DNA from: Anaerolineales bacterium UBA7227
Lineage (GTDB): Bacteria > Chloroflexota > Anaerolineae > Anaerolineales > Villigracilaceae
Direction of reading: 5' to 3'
Assembly (NCBI GenBank): GCA_002473085.1
Contig: DKTP01000072.1
Span: forward strand, 1-47,822
Length of the DNA stretch: 47,822 nt
The notes under the pieces are model-generated. The model ran no database searches. It saw nothing but the letters and a program-made list of their open reading frames with translations, and had not been told where the DNA came from. Made by a program: the position numbers and the translations under genes. Below are positions 32,844-41,317 of the stretch, in pieces (position 1 is the first letter of the stretch; every line of letters begins with the position of its first letter).

Positions 32844-33902
32844 ATGCCTGTCAAATCATCCAATGCAAAACCAGTTCAAGAACCTGCGTCCGAGGAACCG
32901 GTCTGGACCTATCGCGGCTACCAGCTCAAATCCAGCGAATTCGTCACCGCGATGGTGCATCTCTTCCGCGCCGAGATCCAGCGCGCCAACGTCTGGCGTC
33001 AGCGGCTGGACACGACCACGAACTGGGCTGTGGTTGCCACCGGCGCGGCGCTTTCCATCGCCTTCGGCCAGCCCGCGGTCCATCACGGCGTCATCATTCT
33101 CAATACCCTGCTCATCACATGGTTCCTGTTCATCGAAGCGCGGCGCTATCGCTATTATGAATTGTGGAGTTATCGCATCCGCCTGATGGAGACGGATTTC
33201 TACGCCGCCATGCTCGTGCCGCCGTTCCAACCTTCGCCCGAATGGGCGGAAAGCCTGGCGGAAAATCTGCTCTCGCCCAAATTTCCGATCTCGATGTGGG
33301 AGGCTTTTGGACGCCGCCTGCGGCGCAACTATCTGTGGATCTACGCCATCCTCGGCGCGTCCTGGCTGGCGAAAAGCTTCCTCTTTCCCCAGCCGACGAC
33401 CAGCCTGGCGGAATTCATTGAACGCGGCAGCGTCGGCCCGCTCCCCGGCCACCTCGTGGTCACGGCAGGCCTGGCCTACTATAGTTTCCTCGTTCTGGTT
33501 GCCATAGGCACAATTGGCATGACCCGGGCCACCGGCGAGGTCCTGCCCCGCTTTGGCGGCGATACGCAAGACCAGCATGGCGAATACGAGGAAGGCAAAG
33601 GCCTGCATACCAGATTCTTCCCCGCGCACCGCAGGCGGCAGTATCTGGCGCTGATCATCACCGACCAGGCCGAGGCTGTTTCCGAACGCATCCTCACCGA
33701 CCTCAAACGCGGGGTGACCGCCGTTTCCGGCAAAGGGATGTACACCGGCCAGGAGAAATCCATCTTGCTGTGCGCGCTTACGGTGACGGAAGTGTACAAC
33801 CTGAAGGCGGCTGTGGCGAAAAAGGACCCGAACGCGTTCGTGATCGTCTCTCCCGCCCAGGAAGTGCTTGGACGCGGCTTCATCCCGCTCGAGAAAAAAT
33901 AA
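32844..33902 (+). CDS. DUF2270-like membrane protein with C-terminal DUF2179-like domain
   Basis: This roughly 352-residue protein has two pairs of membrane helices (about 62-100 and 170-235 in this frame) separated by a soluble loop containing YRYYELWSYRIRLMETDFY, a DUF2270 pattern. The last 85 residues (TDQAEAVSERILTDLKRGV, then GMYTGQEKSILLCALT) resemble the DUF2179 domain of YitT-type proteins. Function is unknown. The frame is also open to an ATG at 32790 inside the GC repeat; I prefer 32844 because GAGAGAAG precedes it. It stands alone between the sulfur cluster and the LacI operon. Confidence 0.8.
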   Translation: MPVKSSNAKPVQEPASEEPVWTYRGYQLKSSEFVTAMVHLFRAEIQRANVWRQRLDTTTNWAVVATGAALSIAFGQPAVHHGVIILNTLLITWFLFIEARRYRYYELWSYRIRLMETDFYAAMLVPPFQPSPEWAESLAENLLSPKFPISMWEAFGRRLRRNYLWIYAILGASWLAKSFLFPQPTTSLAEFIERGSVGPLPGHLVVTAGLAYYSFLVLVAIGTIGMTRATGEVLPRFGGDTQDQHGEYEEGKGLHTRFFPAHRRRQYLALIITDQAEAVSERILTDLKRGVTAVSGKGMYTGQEKSILLCALTVTEVYNLKAAVAKKDPNAFVIVSPAQEVLGRGFIPLEKK

Positions 33903-33964
33903 CGCGTCGTTGAACCGCCGATGGGGGAATAAACGACCGAAGGCGCGGCAAAAACAGATTCCAG

Positions 33965-34019
33965 TTGACTCGCGGGGCTTTTTCCCATATAATGTAAACG
34001 CTTTCAGAAAACGCTTACA
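33965..34019 (+). promoter_or_regulatory. Promoter and overlapping LacI-type operator
   Basis: TTGACT (33965-33970) and TATAAT (33988-33993) with a 17-bp spacer form a near-consensus promoter. Directly on its -10 and start region lies a 27-bp imperfect palindrome (33993-34019) with half-sites TGTAAACGCTTTC and GAAAACGCTTACA, the style recognised by LacI/CcpA-family repressors. The first gene is a LacI-type repressor whose ATG is at 34022, so autoregulation is very likely. The leader is short and has no Shine-Dalgarno site. Confidence 0.85.
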
Positions 34020-34021
34020 TC

Positions 34022-35035
34022 ATGGACAAAAACCCCGCCCCCACTATCGGAGACGTGGCCCGGCGCGCTGGCGTATCCATCGCCACGGTCAGCCGCGTGG
34101 TAAACGGCTCGGCTTCCGTGGAAGCCGGCACGGCCGAACGCGTCCACGCGGCAATCGCCGAGCTGCACTACGTCCCGCGCAACGCGGCGCGCATGTTGGC
34201 CTCGCGCCGCACGCGGACGATCGGCCTGCTCCTGCCGGAGATTGGCGGCTGGTTCTTCCCGTCCATGCTGCGCGGCATCGAAACCGCAGCCCGCGAAGCC
34301 GAATACGACCTGCTCATCCACACCGTCGACGCCGGCTACCCGCTCAAAGCCGCGCGGCGGGCGCTGGGCATGCACAACACCGACGGCCTGATCGTCTTCA
34401 CAAACAGCGTGGAGGCGGCCGAATTGATGCGTCTCAAACACAACGGCTTTCCCCTCGTGCTGCTGCACCAAACCCCGCCCGAAACGCTCGACATCCCGGT
34501 CGTCACCATCGAAAACAAATCCGGCGCGCAGAGGCTGGTGGACCATTTGATCGAAGTCCATGGCCGCCGCCGGATCGTTTTTCTACAAGGCCCGGAGGGA
34601 CACGAAGACTCGGAATGGCGCGAGCGCGGCTACCGCGAGTCGCTCGAAGCGCACCAGATCCCCTTCGACAAATCCCTCGTGGCGGTCGGCGACTTCAGCG
34701 AAGCCGCGGCCGCCGCGGCCATCGGCCAGTTGATGCTGGATGGGACGGACTTCGACGCGGTCTTCAGCGGGGACGACGACGCCTCCATCGGCGTCCTGAC
34801 CGCGCTCCAGCGCGCCGGCCGCCGCGTCCCCGACGATGTGGCGGTGGTCGGCTTCGACGACGTTCCCGTCGCCCGCTTCCTGACCCCGCCGCTGACCACC
34901 GTCCGCGCGCCGACGGAACAGGTCGGCGCAGACGCGGTCCGCCAGCTGGCCCGCCTGATCCGAGGCGAACGGGCGGAGCCGCTGATCCTGCTCCCCACCG
35001 AATTGGTCATCCGCCAATCCTGCGGGTGTCGTTGA
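34022..35035 (+). CDS. LacI-family transcriptional repressor
   Basis: The 337-residue regulator has the N-terminal LacI helix-turn-helix and hinge (TIGDVARRAGVSIATVSRVV, RVHAAIAELHYVPRNAARML) and a C-terminal periplasmic-binding-protein-like sugar domain (about 62-330) that ends with a short Cys-rich tail (QSCGCR). It probably binds the palindrome just upstream of its own gene and controls the whole downstream glycan operon. The inducer is not known; an oligosaccharide of amino sugars would fit the neighbours. The ABC binding-protein gene follows 75 bp later without its own operator copy. Confidence 0.95.
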   Translation: MDKNPAPTIGDVARRAGVSIATVSRVVNGSASVEAGTAERVHAAIAELHYVPRNAARMLASRRTRTIGLLLPEIGGWFFPSMLRGIETAAREAEYDLLIHTVDAGYPLKAARRALGMHNTDGLIVFTNSVEAAELMRLKHNGFPLVLLHQTPPETLDIPVVTIENKSGAQRLVDHLIEVHGRRRIVFLQGPEGHEDSEWRERGYRESLEAHQIPFDKSLVAVGDFSEAAAAAAIGQLMLDGTDFDAVFSGDDDASIGVLTALQRAGRRVPDDVAVVGFDDVPVARFLTPPLTTVRAPTEQVGADAVRQLARLIRGERAEPLILLPTELVIRQSCGCR

Positions 35036-35110
35036 ATTGAAAGGAGGAGACGCGTCCGAAAAGATCCACTGGTTGTCCTGTCGTTCCCAAATTCATAAAG
35101 GAGAATGAAG

Positions 35111-36400
35111 ATGAAGAAATTGAATATCCTGTTCTGCCTTCTGATCGCGGCGTCCCTGATCCTCGCCGCGTGCGGCAGCAAACCGGCCGGCCCGCAGGTT
35201 TTGCGCGTATGGATCCAATGGGGCGACAACCCCCAACAAATCCAAGCGCTGTTCGACAAATATACCGCCGAGACCGGCGTCAAAGTGGAAGTGACCGCGC
35301 CGGTGGAGGAGGACAAGATCCTGCCGGCCCTGACCGGCTCCGAGCCGCCCGACGTGCTGGTGCTTTCCGGCGGCGACCTGGTGAAGTCGTACGCCAAAGA
35401 GAACCTGGTGGTGGAACTTTCAGACATCATCAAGACCGGCGGCATTGACTTGAACGACATATTCCCCGCGCCGTTGAACCAGTGCAGGTCTGGCGAGCAG
35501 ATCCTGTGCCTGCCCTGGGGCACGGACATGTATGCCCTGTTCTGGAACAAAGACATGTTCGAGGCCGCCGGGCTCGACCCGGAGAAGCCGCCCGCGACCA
35601 TGGAAGAACTGGCCGAGATGGCCGACAAACTGACCAAGTTCGACTCGAACGGCAACCTCACGCAGGTGGGCTTCCTGCCCGACCAGGGCTGGATGCACGA
35701 CGACCTGTACGTGCGCATGTTCGGCGGCTTCTGGTACAGCGAAGACGGCCAGCACGTGACCATCAACAGCCAGCCCATGATCGACTCGCTGACGTGGCAG
35801 CAGCAGTTCTACACCAAATACGGCGCGGACAAAGTGCTGGCGTTCTCGTCCGGCTGGTCCGACCAGTACATGTCCGCCGATTATCCCTTCTACACCGGCA
35901 AGATGGCGATGTACGTGGACGGCGAATGGATGACCGGCCCCAACTTCATCAGCGCCTTCAAGCCCGAAGCCAGTTACGGCGTGGCGCCCTTCCCGCCGCC
36001 CGCCGCTCATCCCGAGCGCGCCAATACCGCCGTCGTGCAGGGGACGGTGGTGGTGATCCCCGCCGGCGCCAAGAACAAGAACGCTTCCGCCAAACTTCTG
36101 GCGTGGATGATGTCGCCAGCAATTGTGGCGGAGGAATTCTGCTTCAACGCCAACCTGCCCACCAGCAAGACGGCCGCGAAGGATCCGTGCTTCACGTCCA
36201 ACCCCAAGTTCAAGGTGTTCACAGACCTGATGTCCAGCCCGAACGCCGCCTACGTGATCACCACGCCCATTTCATTGGAGCTCAACGACGCCTTCGGCGT
36301 TGTGTATGAGCAAGTGGTCCACACTGGCGAGGCCCCGCAGCCTTTGCTGGACGCGCTCCAGGCTGAGTTCGAACCGAAGTTGCAGGAGGCGTTGAAGTAA
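35111..36400 (+). CDS. ABC transporter sugar-binding lipoprotein
   Basis: This 429-residue extracytoplasmic solute-binding protein has a lipoprotein signal, with the lipobox cysteine in LILAACGSK near residue 20. It belongs to the family 1 sugar-binding proteins (VLRVWIQWGDNPQQIQ, then PPDVLVLSGGDLVKSY). It captures a sugar outside the cell for the two permeases encoded next. I chose the second ATG at 35111 because AAAGGAG lies at the right distance; the first, at 35105, is too close. Chain length suits oligosaccharide binders. A stem-loop follows the gene. Confidence 0.93.
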   Translation: MKKLNILFCLLIAASLILAACGSKPAGPQVLRVWIQWGDNPQQIQALFDKYTAETGVKVEVTAPVEEDKILPALTGSEPPDVLVLSGGDLVKSYAKENLVVELSDIIKTGGIDLNDIFPAPLNQCRSGEQILCLPWGTDMYALFWNKDMFEAAGLDPEKPPATMEELAEMADKLTKFDSNGNLTQVGFLPDQGWMHDDLYVRMFGGFWYSEDGQHVTINSQPMIDSLTWQQQFYTKYGADKVLAFSSGWSDQYMSADYPFYTGKMAMYVDGEWMTGPNFISAFKPEASYGVAPFPPPAAHPERANTAVVQGTVVVIPAGAKNKNASAKLLAWMMSPAIVAEEFCFNANLPTSKTAAKDPCFTSNPKFKVFTDLMSSPNAAYVITTPISLELNDAFGVVYEQVVHTGEAPQPLLDALQAEFEPKLQEALK

Positions 36401-36412
36401 GCCTCCGTCCAG

Positions 36413-36437
36413 GGAGGGCGGCTTCCCGCCGCCCTCC
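36413..36437 (+). repeat. Stem-loop between binding protein and permease genes
   Basis: GGAGGGCGGC (36413-36422) pairs perfectly with GCCGCCCTCC (36428-36437) around five bases. Hairpins at this position commonly protect binding-protein mRNA and lower permease expression. Confidence 0.75.
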
Positions 36438-36504
36438 TCTCCGTCCGTCCCGCGCGTGAACGGCTGCGGGCGACCCATCCCCTGTCACTGTTTAGGAGGA
36501 AGCC

Positions 36505-37452
36505 ATGGATAAACTTCGCGCGAAAGGTCGAAGCTGGAACTGGCCGCCCAAATTTCGGAAATGGGGCGCTCGCGAGCGCGCCAATTTCTGGATCGGGATG
36601 GTTTTCCTGCTCCCGTGGACGATTGGTTTTTTGGTCTTCACGCTGTACCCCATGGCGGCCTCCCTGGTGTATAGTTTTTCCATCTATCATCCCAAAGCCC
36701 CGCTCGAATGGGCCGGACTCCAAAATTACGCCGGCCTGTTGAACGACAAACTGTTCTGGAAATCGCTCTACAACACGCTCTACATGGTGGTCATCGGCGT
36801 CCCGGTGACGCTGCTGGTTTCTTTTTTCTGCGCCGTGCTGTTGAACCTGAAAGTGCGGGGACAATCCATCTACCGCGTCATTTATTTCCTGCCCTCCATC
36901 GTGCCGACGGTGGCAAGCGTCATCCTGTGGTTGTGGATCCTCAATCCAAGCGCCGGCATCCTGAACACCCTGCTCGGCTACGTCGGCATCCAGGGTCCGA
37001 ACTGGATGAGCAACCCGGCCTGGTCGAAGCCGGGACTGATCCTGCTCGGCATGTGGGGCATGGGCGGGACCATCGTCATCTACCTCTCCGGCTTGCAGGA
37101 CGTGCCAACCTCCCTGCTGGAAGCCGCCGAACTCGACGGGGCCAACTGGTGGCAAAGACTGTGGACCGTCACCGTGCCGATGGTCTCGCCGATCACGCTC
37201 TTCAATTTAATCACCGGCGTGATCGCCCAGTTCCAATACTTCGCGCAAGCCTACGTCTTCCGAGGCACACAAAACCTGGGCTACCCGCTCAACTCCACGC
37301 TCTTTTACAGCGTGTACCTTTACCAAAACGCTTTCCTCTGGCTCAAAATGGGATATGCCTCCGCCATGGCATGGGTGCTGTTCATCATCATCCTGATCTG
37401 CACCATCCTGCTGCTCAAGGTCAGCGAACGCTTCACGTACTACGCCGGGTGA
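36505..37452 (+). CDS. ABC sugar transporter permease, MalF/UgpA type
   Basis: The 315-residue inner-membrane protein has six membrane helices and the EAA loop that contacts the ATPase (LLEAAELDGANWWQRLWTVT, about 206-225). A positively charged cytoplasmic N-terminus precedes helix 1. TAGGAGG stands before the ATG. It pairs with the permease encoded 4 bp after its stop. No ATPase gene lies in this operon, so a shared MsmX/UgpC-like ATPase from elsewhere is expected, as is usual in this group. Confidence 0.93.
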   Translation: MDKLRAKGRSWNWPPKFRKWGARERANFWIGMVFLLPWTIGFLVFTLYPMAASLVYSFSIYHPKAPLEWAGLQNYAGLLNDKLFWKSLYNTLYMVVIGVPVTLLVSFFCAVLLNLKVRGQSIYRVIYFLPSIVPTVASVILWLWILNPSAGILNTLLGYVGIQGPNWMSNPAWSKPGLILLGMWGMGGTIVIYLSGLQDVPTSLLEAAELDGANWWQRLWTVTVPMVSPITLFNLITGVIAQFQYFAQAYVFRGTQNLGYPLNSTLFYSVYLYQNAFLWLKMGYASAMAWVLFIIILICTILLLKVSERFTYYAG

Positions 37453-37456
37453 CGCC

Positions 37457-38584
37457 ATGACCGACAACTTCATCCCTTCAAAATCCACGCCCCGCGAGGC
37501 CGGGGACGCGAAGCGCAGGCGCGACCGCGTCCGCAAACTGCGCGGCTTCTTCCGCTCGCTGTCCAGTCACGCCCTGATCAGTTTCGTCGGACTGTTCTTC
37601 CTCATCCCCTTCCTGTGGATGGTGTTGACCGCCTTCAAATCCAGCCAGGACGTGTTCCACACCCCGCCGCGCTGGCTTCCCTACGACAACGTGCTGGTGG
37701 ACGTGGACGGCGAAAAACTGCCGCTGTACAACGTCCAGACCGACAGCGGCGTCCGTCAACTGGCGGCGGTCGCGATCGTGGAAGGAGTCGGCACGTTCGT
37801 GGACCCGGCCAACCCGGCCGTCCAGATGGAATACAAGATCCAGCGGGGGGAGGTCAAGATCGCCGAACCGATCATGCGCGTCCACTTTAACTGGAAGAAC
37901 TTCCCGGACGCGATGGAGCGCGGCAGCCGCCCCGGCGTCGGCGCGAGTTTCTGGGTCTATTTCAAGAACAGCCTCGTCATCGCCTTCATCTCCATCGTCG
38001 GCACGCTGCTGTCCAACACGCCGGTGGCCTACGCCTTCGCCCGCATCAAATTCCCGGGACGCGACCTGCTCTTCATCGTCATCCTCGCCACGATGATGCT
38101 GCCCTACCAGGTGACGATGATCCCTCTCTACCTTTTCTTCAACGACTTCCTCGGCTGGGGCAACTCCTTCCTGCCGCTCGTCGTCCCCACCTTCTTTGCC
38201 AACGCCTACGACGTGTTCCTGCTCCGTCAATTTTTCCGCACCATCCCCGAGGAGATGTGCGACGCGGCCCGCGTGGACGGCGCCTCCGAATGGCAGATCT
38301 TCACGCGGCTGATCATCCCGCTTTCGGTCCCCGTCCTCGCCACGGTCACGGTCTTCACCTTCCTCTGGGCCTGGAACGACTTCACCGGTCCGCTGCTCTT
38401 CCTCACCAGTCCCAAGAACTTCACCATGGCGCTGGGCTTGCAGGATTTCCAGGGACAACGCACCATGGTCTGGAACCAACTGATGGCCGCCTCGGTCGTG
38501 TTCACCGTGCCGATCATCATCGCCTTCTTCTTCGCGCAGAAGACGTTCATTCAGGGAATCAAGTTGACGGGATCAAAGGAGTAA
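37457..38584 (+). CDS. ABC sugar transporter permease, MalG/UgpE type
   Basis: This 375-residue permease is about 95 residues longer than typical MalG-type proteins. The extra part (about 75-160) lies between helix 1 and helix 2 on the outer side and is a polar, beta-rich domain (DVDGEKLPLYNVQTDSGV, GTFVDPANPAVQMEYKIQ). It may touch the binding protein or substrate. The EAA loop is MCDAARVDGASEWQIFTRL. Six helices are otherwise normal. The dehydrogenase gene follows 8 bp downstream. Confidence 0.93.
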   Translation: MTDNFIPSKSTPREAGDAKRRRDRVRKLRGFFRSLSSHALISFVGLFFLIPFLWMVLTAFKSSQDVFHTPPRWLPYDNVLVDVDGEKLPLYNVQTDSGVRQLAAVAIVEGVGTFVDPANPAVQMEYKIQRGEVKIAEPIMRVHFNWKNFPDAMERGSRPGVGASFWVYFKNSLVIAFISIVGTLLSNTPVAYAFARIKFPGRDLLFIVILATMMLPYQVTMIPLYLFFNDFLGWGNSFLPLVVPTFFANAYDVFLLRQFFRTIPEEMCDAARVDGASEWQIFTRLIIPLSVPVLATVTVFTFLWAWNDFTGPLLFLTSPKNFTMALGLQDFQGQRTMVWNQLMAASVVFTVPIIIAFFFAQKTFIQGIKLTGSKE

Positions 38585-38592
38585 AGCAACCC

Positions 38593-39594
38593 ATGAAAAT
38601 CGCATTTGCAGGGACAGGTTACATCAACCACATCCACGCGCAGGCGGCGGCAAATCTGGGATTGGAACTATCGGCGGCGGTGAATCACAAAGCCGCTTCG
38701 ATGGCGAAATTTGGAAAACGCTTCGGGATCGCGCGGCAATACGAGAGCGTGAAAGCGCTGTTGAAGGACGGCGGCGTGGACGCGCTGGTCGTCTCCACGC
38801 CGAATTACCTCCACGCGTCACAGACGATTGCCGCGCTCCGGGCGGGAGTCCACGTGCTGGTGGAAAAGCCGATGGCGATGAACGCCCGCGAAGCCGAAAA
38901 GATGACGGAAGCCAGCGCGCAGAGCGGCGCGACGTTGATGGTGGCGCACTGCTGGCGTTTCGACGAGGACGTTCTCTGGCTGAAAAAGCAGGCGTCGAGG
39001 CTCGGACGGATCATCCGCACGAAAGGCTACGGCGTCCATTCGCATTGGGGACCGTCGGGCTGGTTCACGCAAAAGAAATTCGCGGGCGGCGGCGCGCTGG
39101 CCGACATGGGCATCCACGCCCTCGACACGGCGCGCTTCCTGCTCGGCGACCCGCGTCCCGTCTCGGTCTACGCGCGAATCGGAACGCACTACAAAAACTT
39201 CGATGTGGACGACACAGGCGTCATCCTCGTGGAATGGGATAACGGCGCGACATCCTATATCGAGTCGGGTTGGTGGCAGCCGCACAGCGACGGTCCCGAA
39301 GCCGCGACGCAACTTTACGGCACGAGGGGATTCGGTCAGTTGTTCCCGACCCAGTTGGAGATACCCAACGTCAAAGCCCGCCGCGTGGACGTGGTGAAAT
39401 CGGGATTCAAATTCCCGCGCAAGGAGCATTGTCCACAAAGCATGTACGACGCGCAGATGGCATATTTCGTCGAGTGCATCCGCAAACGCAAAACGCCCGT
39501 CCCTGGCGCGGCAGAGGGATTGGTCAACATGAAGATCGTCGACGCGGCGTATCGGTCGGGTAAAACTGGAAAAGTCGTAAAAATCGAATTATGA
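38593..39594 (+). CDS. Gfo/Idh/MocA-family oxidoreductase
   Basis: The 333-residue enzyme has an N-terminal NAD(P)-binding fold (MKIAFAGTGYINHIHAQAA) and the family signature VLVEKPMAMNAREAEKM with the catalytic-region Lys at about 97. The C-terminal substrate domain contains GGGALADMGIHALDTARFL. Such enzymes oxidise or isomerise sugars and sugar derivatives. The substrate is probably the sugar imported by the ABC system. The start has only a weak ribosome-binding site, so it may be coupled to the permease gene. Confidence 0.92.
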   Translation: MKIAFAGTGYINHIHAQAAANLGLELSAAVNHKAASMAKFGKRFGIARQYESVKALLKDGGVDALVVSTPNYLHASQTIAALRAGVHVLVEKPMAMNAREAEKMTEASAQSGATLMVAHCWRFDEDVLWLKKQASRLGRIIRTKGYGVHSHWGPSGWFTQKKFAGGGALADMGIHALDTARFLLGDPRPVSVYARIGTHYKNFDVDDTGVILVEWDNGATSYIESGWWQPHSDGPEAATQLYGTRGFGQLFPTQLEIPNVKARRVDVVKSGFKFPRKEHCPQSMYDAQMAYFVECIRKRKTPVPGAAEGLVNMKIVDAAYRSGKTGKVVKIEL

Positions 39595-39637
39595 AAGCAT
39601 GCCCGTCTTCATAATTCATCATTTCCGAGGAGCCTCC

Positions 39638-40384
39638 ATGCCCTTCGAATCCATCCTCCCCATCCCCGACCTCTTCACCGCCAGGAAAGTTCTCTGCATC
39701 CAGCCGCACTATGACGACAACGACATCGGCGCGGGCGGGACAATTGCCCTGCTCGCCCAAAACGGCGCGGAGATCGTTTACCTCACCGTCACAGACGATT
39801 TGGCGGGCGCGACGGACGCCTCGCTCTCCGACGAGGCCGCGGCCGCGTCGCTCGCGCGTGATCAGCAGGCGGCGGGAAAGATCGTCGGCGTGAAGCAACA
39901 CATCGGGCTGGGGTATCCCGACGCGGGCGCGTACGACTACTTCGCCCTGCGCCGCGACTTGCTGAAATATATCCGCCTGCTCCAACCCGACTTTGTCCTG
40001 ACCTGCGATCCGTGGCTGACCTACGAAGCGCACCGCGACCACATCCAGACGGGACTCGCCGCGGCGGAGGCGGTCCAGTTCGCGGGCCTGCCCAGAATCC
40101 CCTCCTCCGACCCCGCCGTGGACGCGGCTTATCAGGGACACTCCATCGAAGGCATCGGCTTCTACTACACCCGCGAACCCAACCACGTCGTGGACGTCAC
40201 TGCCGCGTGGGAGACGAAGGTCGCGGCCATCCGCAGTTACGCCGCGCAGATCCCGCCCGACGCCGCCGACCAGATCGTGATGGCGCTCCAGTTCAAGTCC
40301 GCGCAAATTTGCGAAGGCAGGGACTTCCAACTCGGCGAGCCGTTTAAGATTTTGCATCCGCAGGCGCTGCATTGCGGACTCTGA
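39638..40384 (+). CDS. PIG-L family N-deacetylase
   Basis: The 248-residue enzyme keeps the zinc and catalytic motif QPHYDDNDIGAGG (H24, D26, D27) and the third ligand in AHRDH (about 131-135) of the PIG-L/LmbE family. These enzymes remove N-acetyl groups from GlcNAc-type sugars or from di-N-acetylchitobiose. GAGGAG precedes the chosen ATG; the frame is open further upstream through a family H-like repeat (ATAATTCATC). A second, unrelated deacetylase is encoded next, which points to an acetylated amino-sugar substrate. Confidence 0.92.
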   Translation: MPFESILPIPDLFTARKVLCIQPHYDDNDIGAGGTIALLAQNGAEIVYLTVTDDLAGATDASLSDEAAAASLARDQQAAGKIVGVKQHIGLGYPDAGAYDYFALRRDLLKYIRLLQPDFVLTCDPWLTYEAHRDHIQTGLAAAEAVQFAGLPRIPSSDPAVDAAYQGHSIEGIGFYYTREPNHVVDVTAAWETKVAAIRSYAAQIPPDAADQIVMALQFKSAQICEGRDFQLGEPFKILHPQALHCGL

Positions 40385-40422
40385 AGGACGACGCGCTCGT
40401 CGCTCGACGCAAAGGATAAACC

Positions 40423-41316
40423 ATGACCCCCAACCCTCTCCTCAAAAAACTCGGCTGCTCCGACTCCGACCGCCTCGTCATCATCCACACCGACGACATC
40501 GGCATGTGCCAGGCGTCCATCCAGGCTTACAAAGACCTGTGGGAATTCGGCACAATCACTTCGGGGGCGGTGATGGTCCCGTGTCCGTGGTTCCCCGCCG
40601 CGGCGGAGATGTGCCGCGAGAATCCCGCGATGGATATGGGCGTCCACGCGACGCTCAACGCCGAATGGGACGGCTACCGCTGGGGACCCGTCTCGACGCG
40701 TGACCCCGAAAGCGGTCTGCTCGACGACGAAGGTTACTTCCATCACTGGCAGGACGCGGTCCACGCCAACGCCAAACCCGAGGCCGTCGCCGTGGAGGTC
40801 AACGCGCAGGTGGAGCGGGCGCTGGCCGCGGGCATTGACGTGACCCACGTCGACTCGCACATGGGCACGATCATCCATCCCAATTTTGTGCAGTCCTATT
40901 TGCAGGCGGGGATGACGCGCCTCCTCCCCAACATGCTGCCGCGCGTCACCGCCAAAGGCTTCGACATGATGGGCATTGACGAGTCCGCGCTGGCGATGTA
41001 CGCGCCCATTTTGAATCAACTCGAAGCGCAGGGCGTCCCCATGCTCGACGGTCTCTTCTCCATGCCGCTCGAACACGACAACGACCACGTCGGCGCGGCG
41101 AAGAAACTGCTGAGCGAAGTCCCGGCGGGCATCACGCACTTCATCCTCCATCCGTCCATTGACACGCCCGAACTGCGCGCCATCTGCCCCGACTGGAGGG
41201 CGCGCGTCGCCAACTATCACGCCTTCATGAGCGCGGAGTTGAAAGACTTCATCAAAGACTCCGGTATCCGCCTCATCGGTTATCGTGCCATCCGCGACGC
41301 AATGCGAGGGAAGTGA
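40423..41316 (+). CDS. ChbG/YdjC-family carbohydrate deacetylase
   Basis: This 297-residue protein has the YdjC motifs: IIHTDDIGMCQASIQAY with the metal-binding Asp pair at 24-25 and DVTHVDSHMGTIIHP for the histidine ligands. Characterised relatives (ChbG) remove an acetyl group from chitobiose or similar beta-linked oligosaccharides so that a phospho-glycosidase of family GH4 can act. A GH4 gene lies in the same operon, which fits that logic well. The GPH transporter starts one base after its stop. Confidence 0.9.
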   Translation: MTPNPLLKKLGCSDSDRLVIIHTDDIGMCQASIQAYKDLWEFGTITSGAVMVPCPWFPAAAEMCRENPAMDMGVHATLNAEWDGYRWGPVSTRDPESGLLDDEGYFHHWQDAVHANAKPEAVAVEVNAQVERALAAGIDVTHVDSHMGTIIHPNFVQSYLQAGMTRLLPNMLPRVTAKGFDMMGIDESALAMYAPILNQLEAQGVPMLDGLFSMPLEHDNDHVGAAKKLLSEVPAGITHFILHPSIDTPELRAICPDWRARVANYHAFMSAELKDFIKDSGIRLIGYRAIRDAMRGK

Positions 41317-41317
41317 A

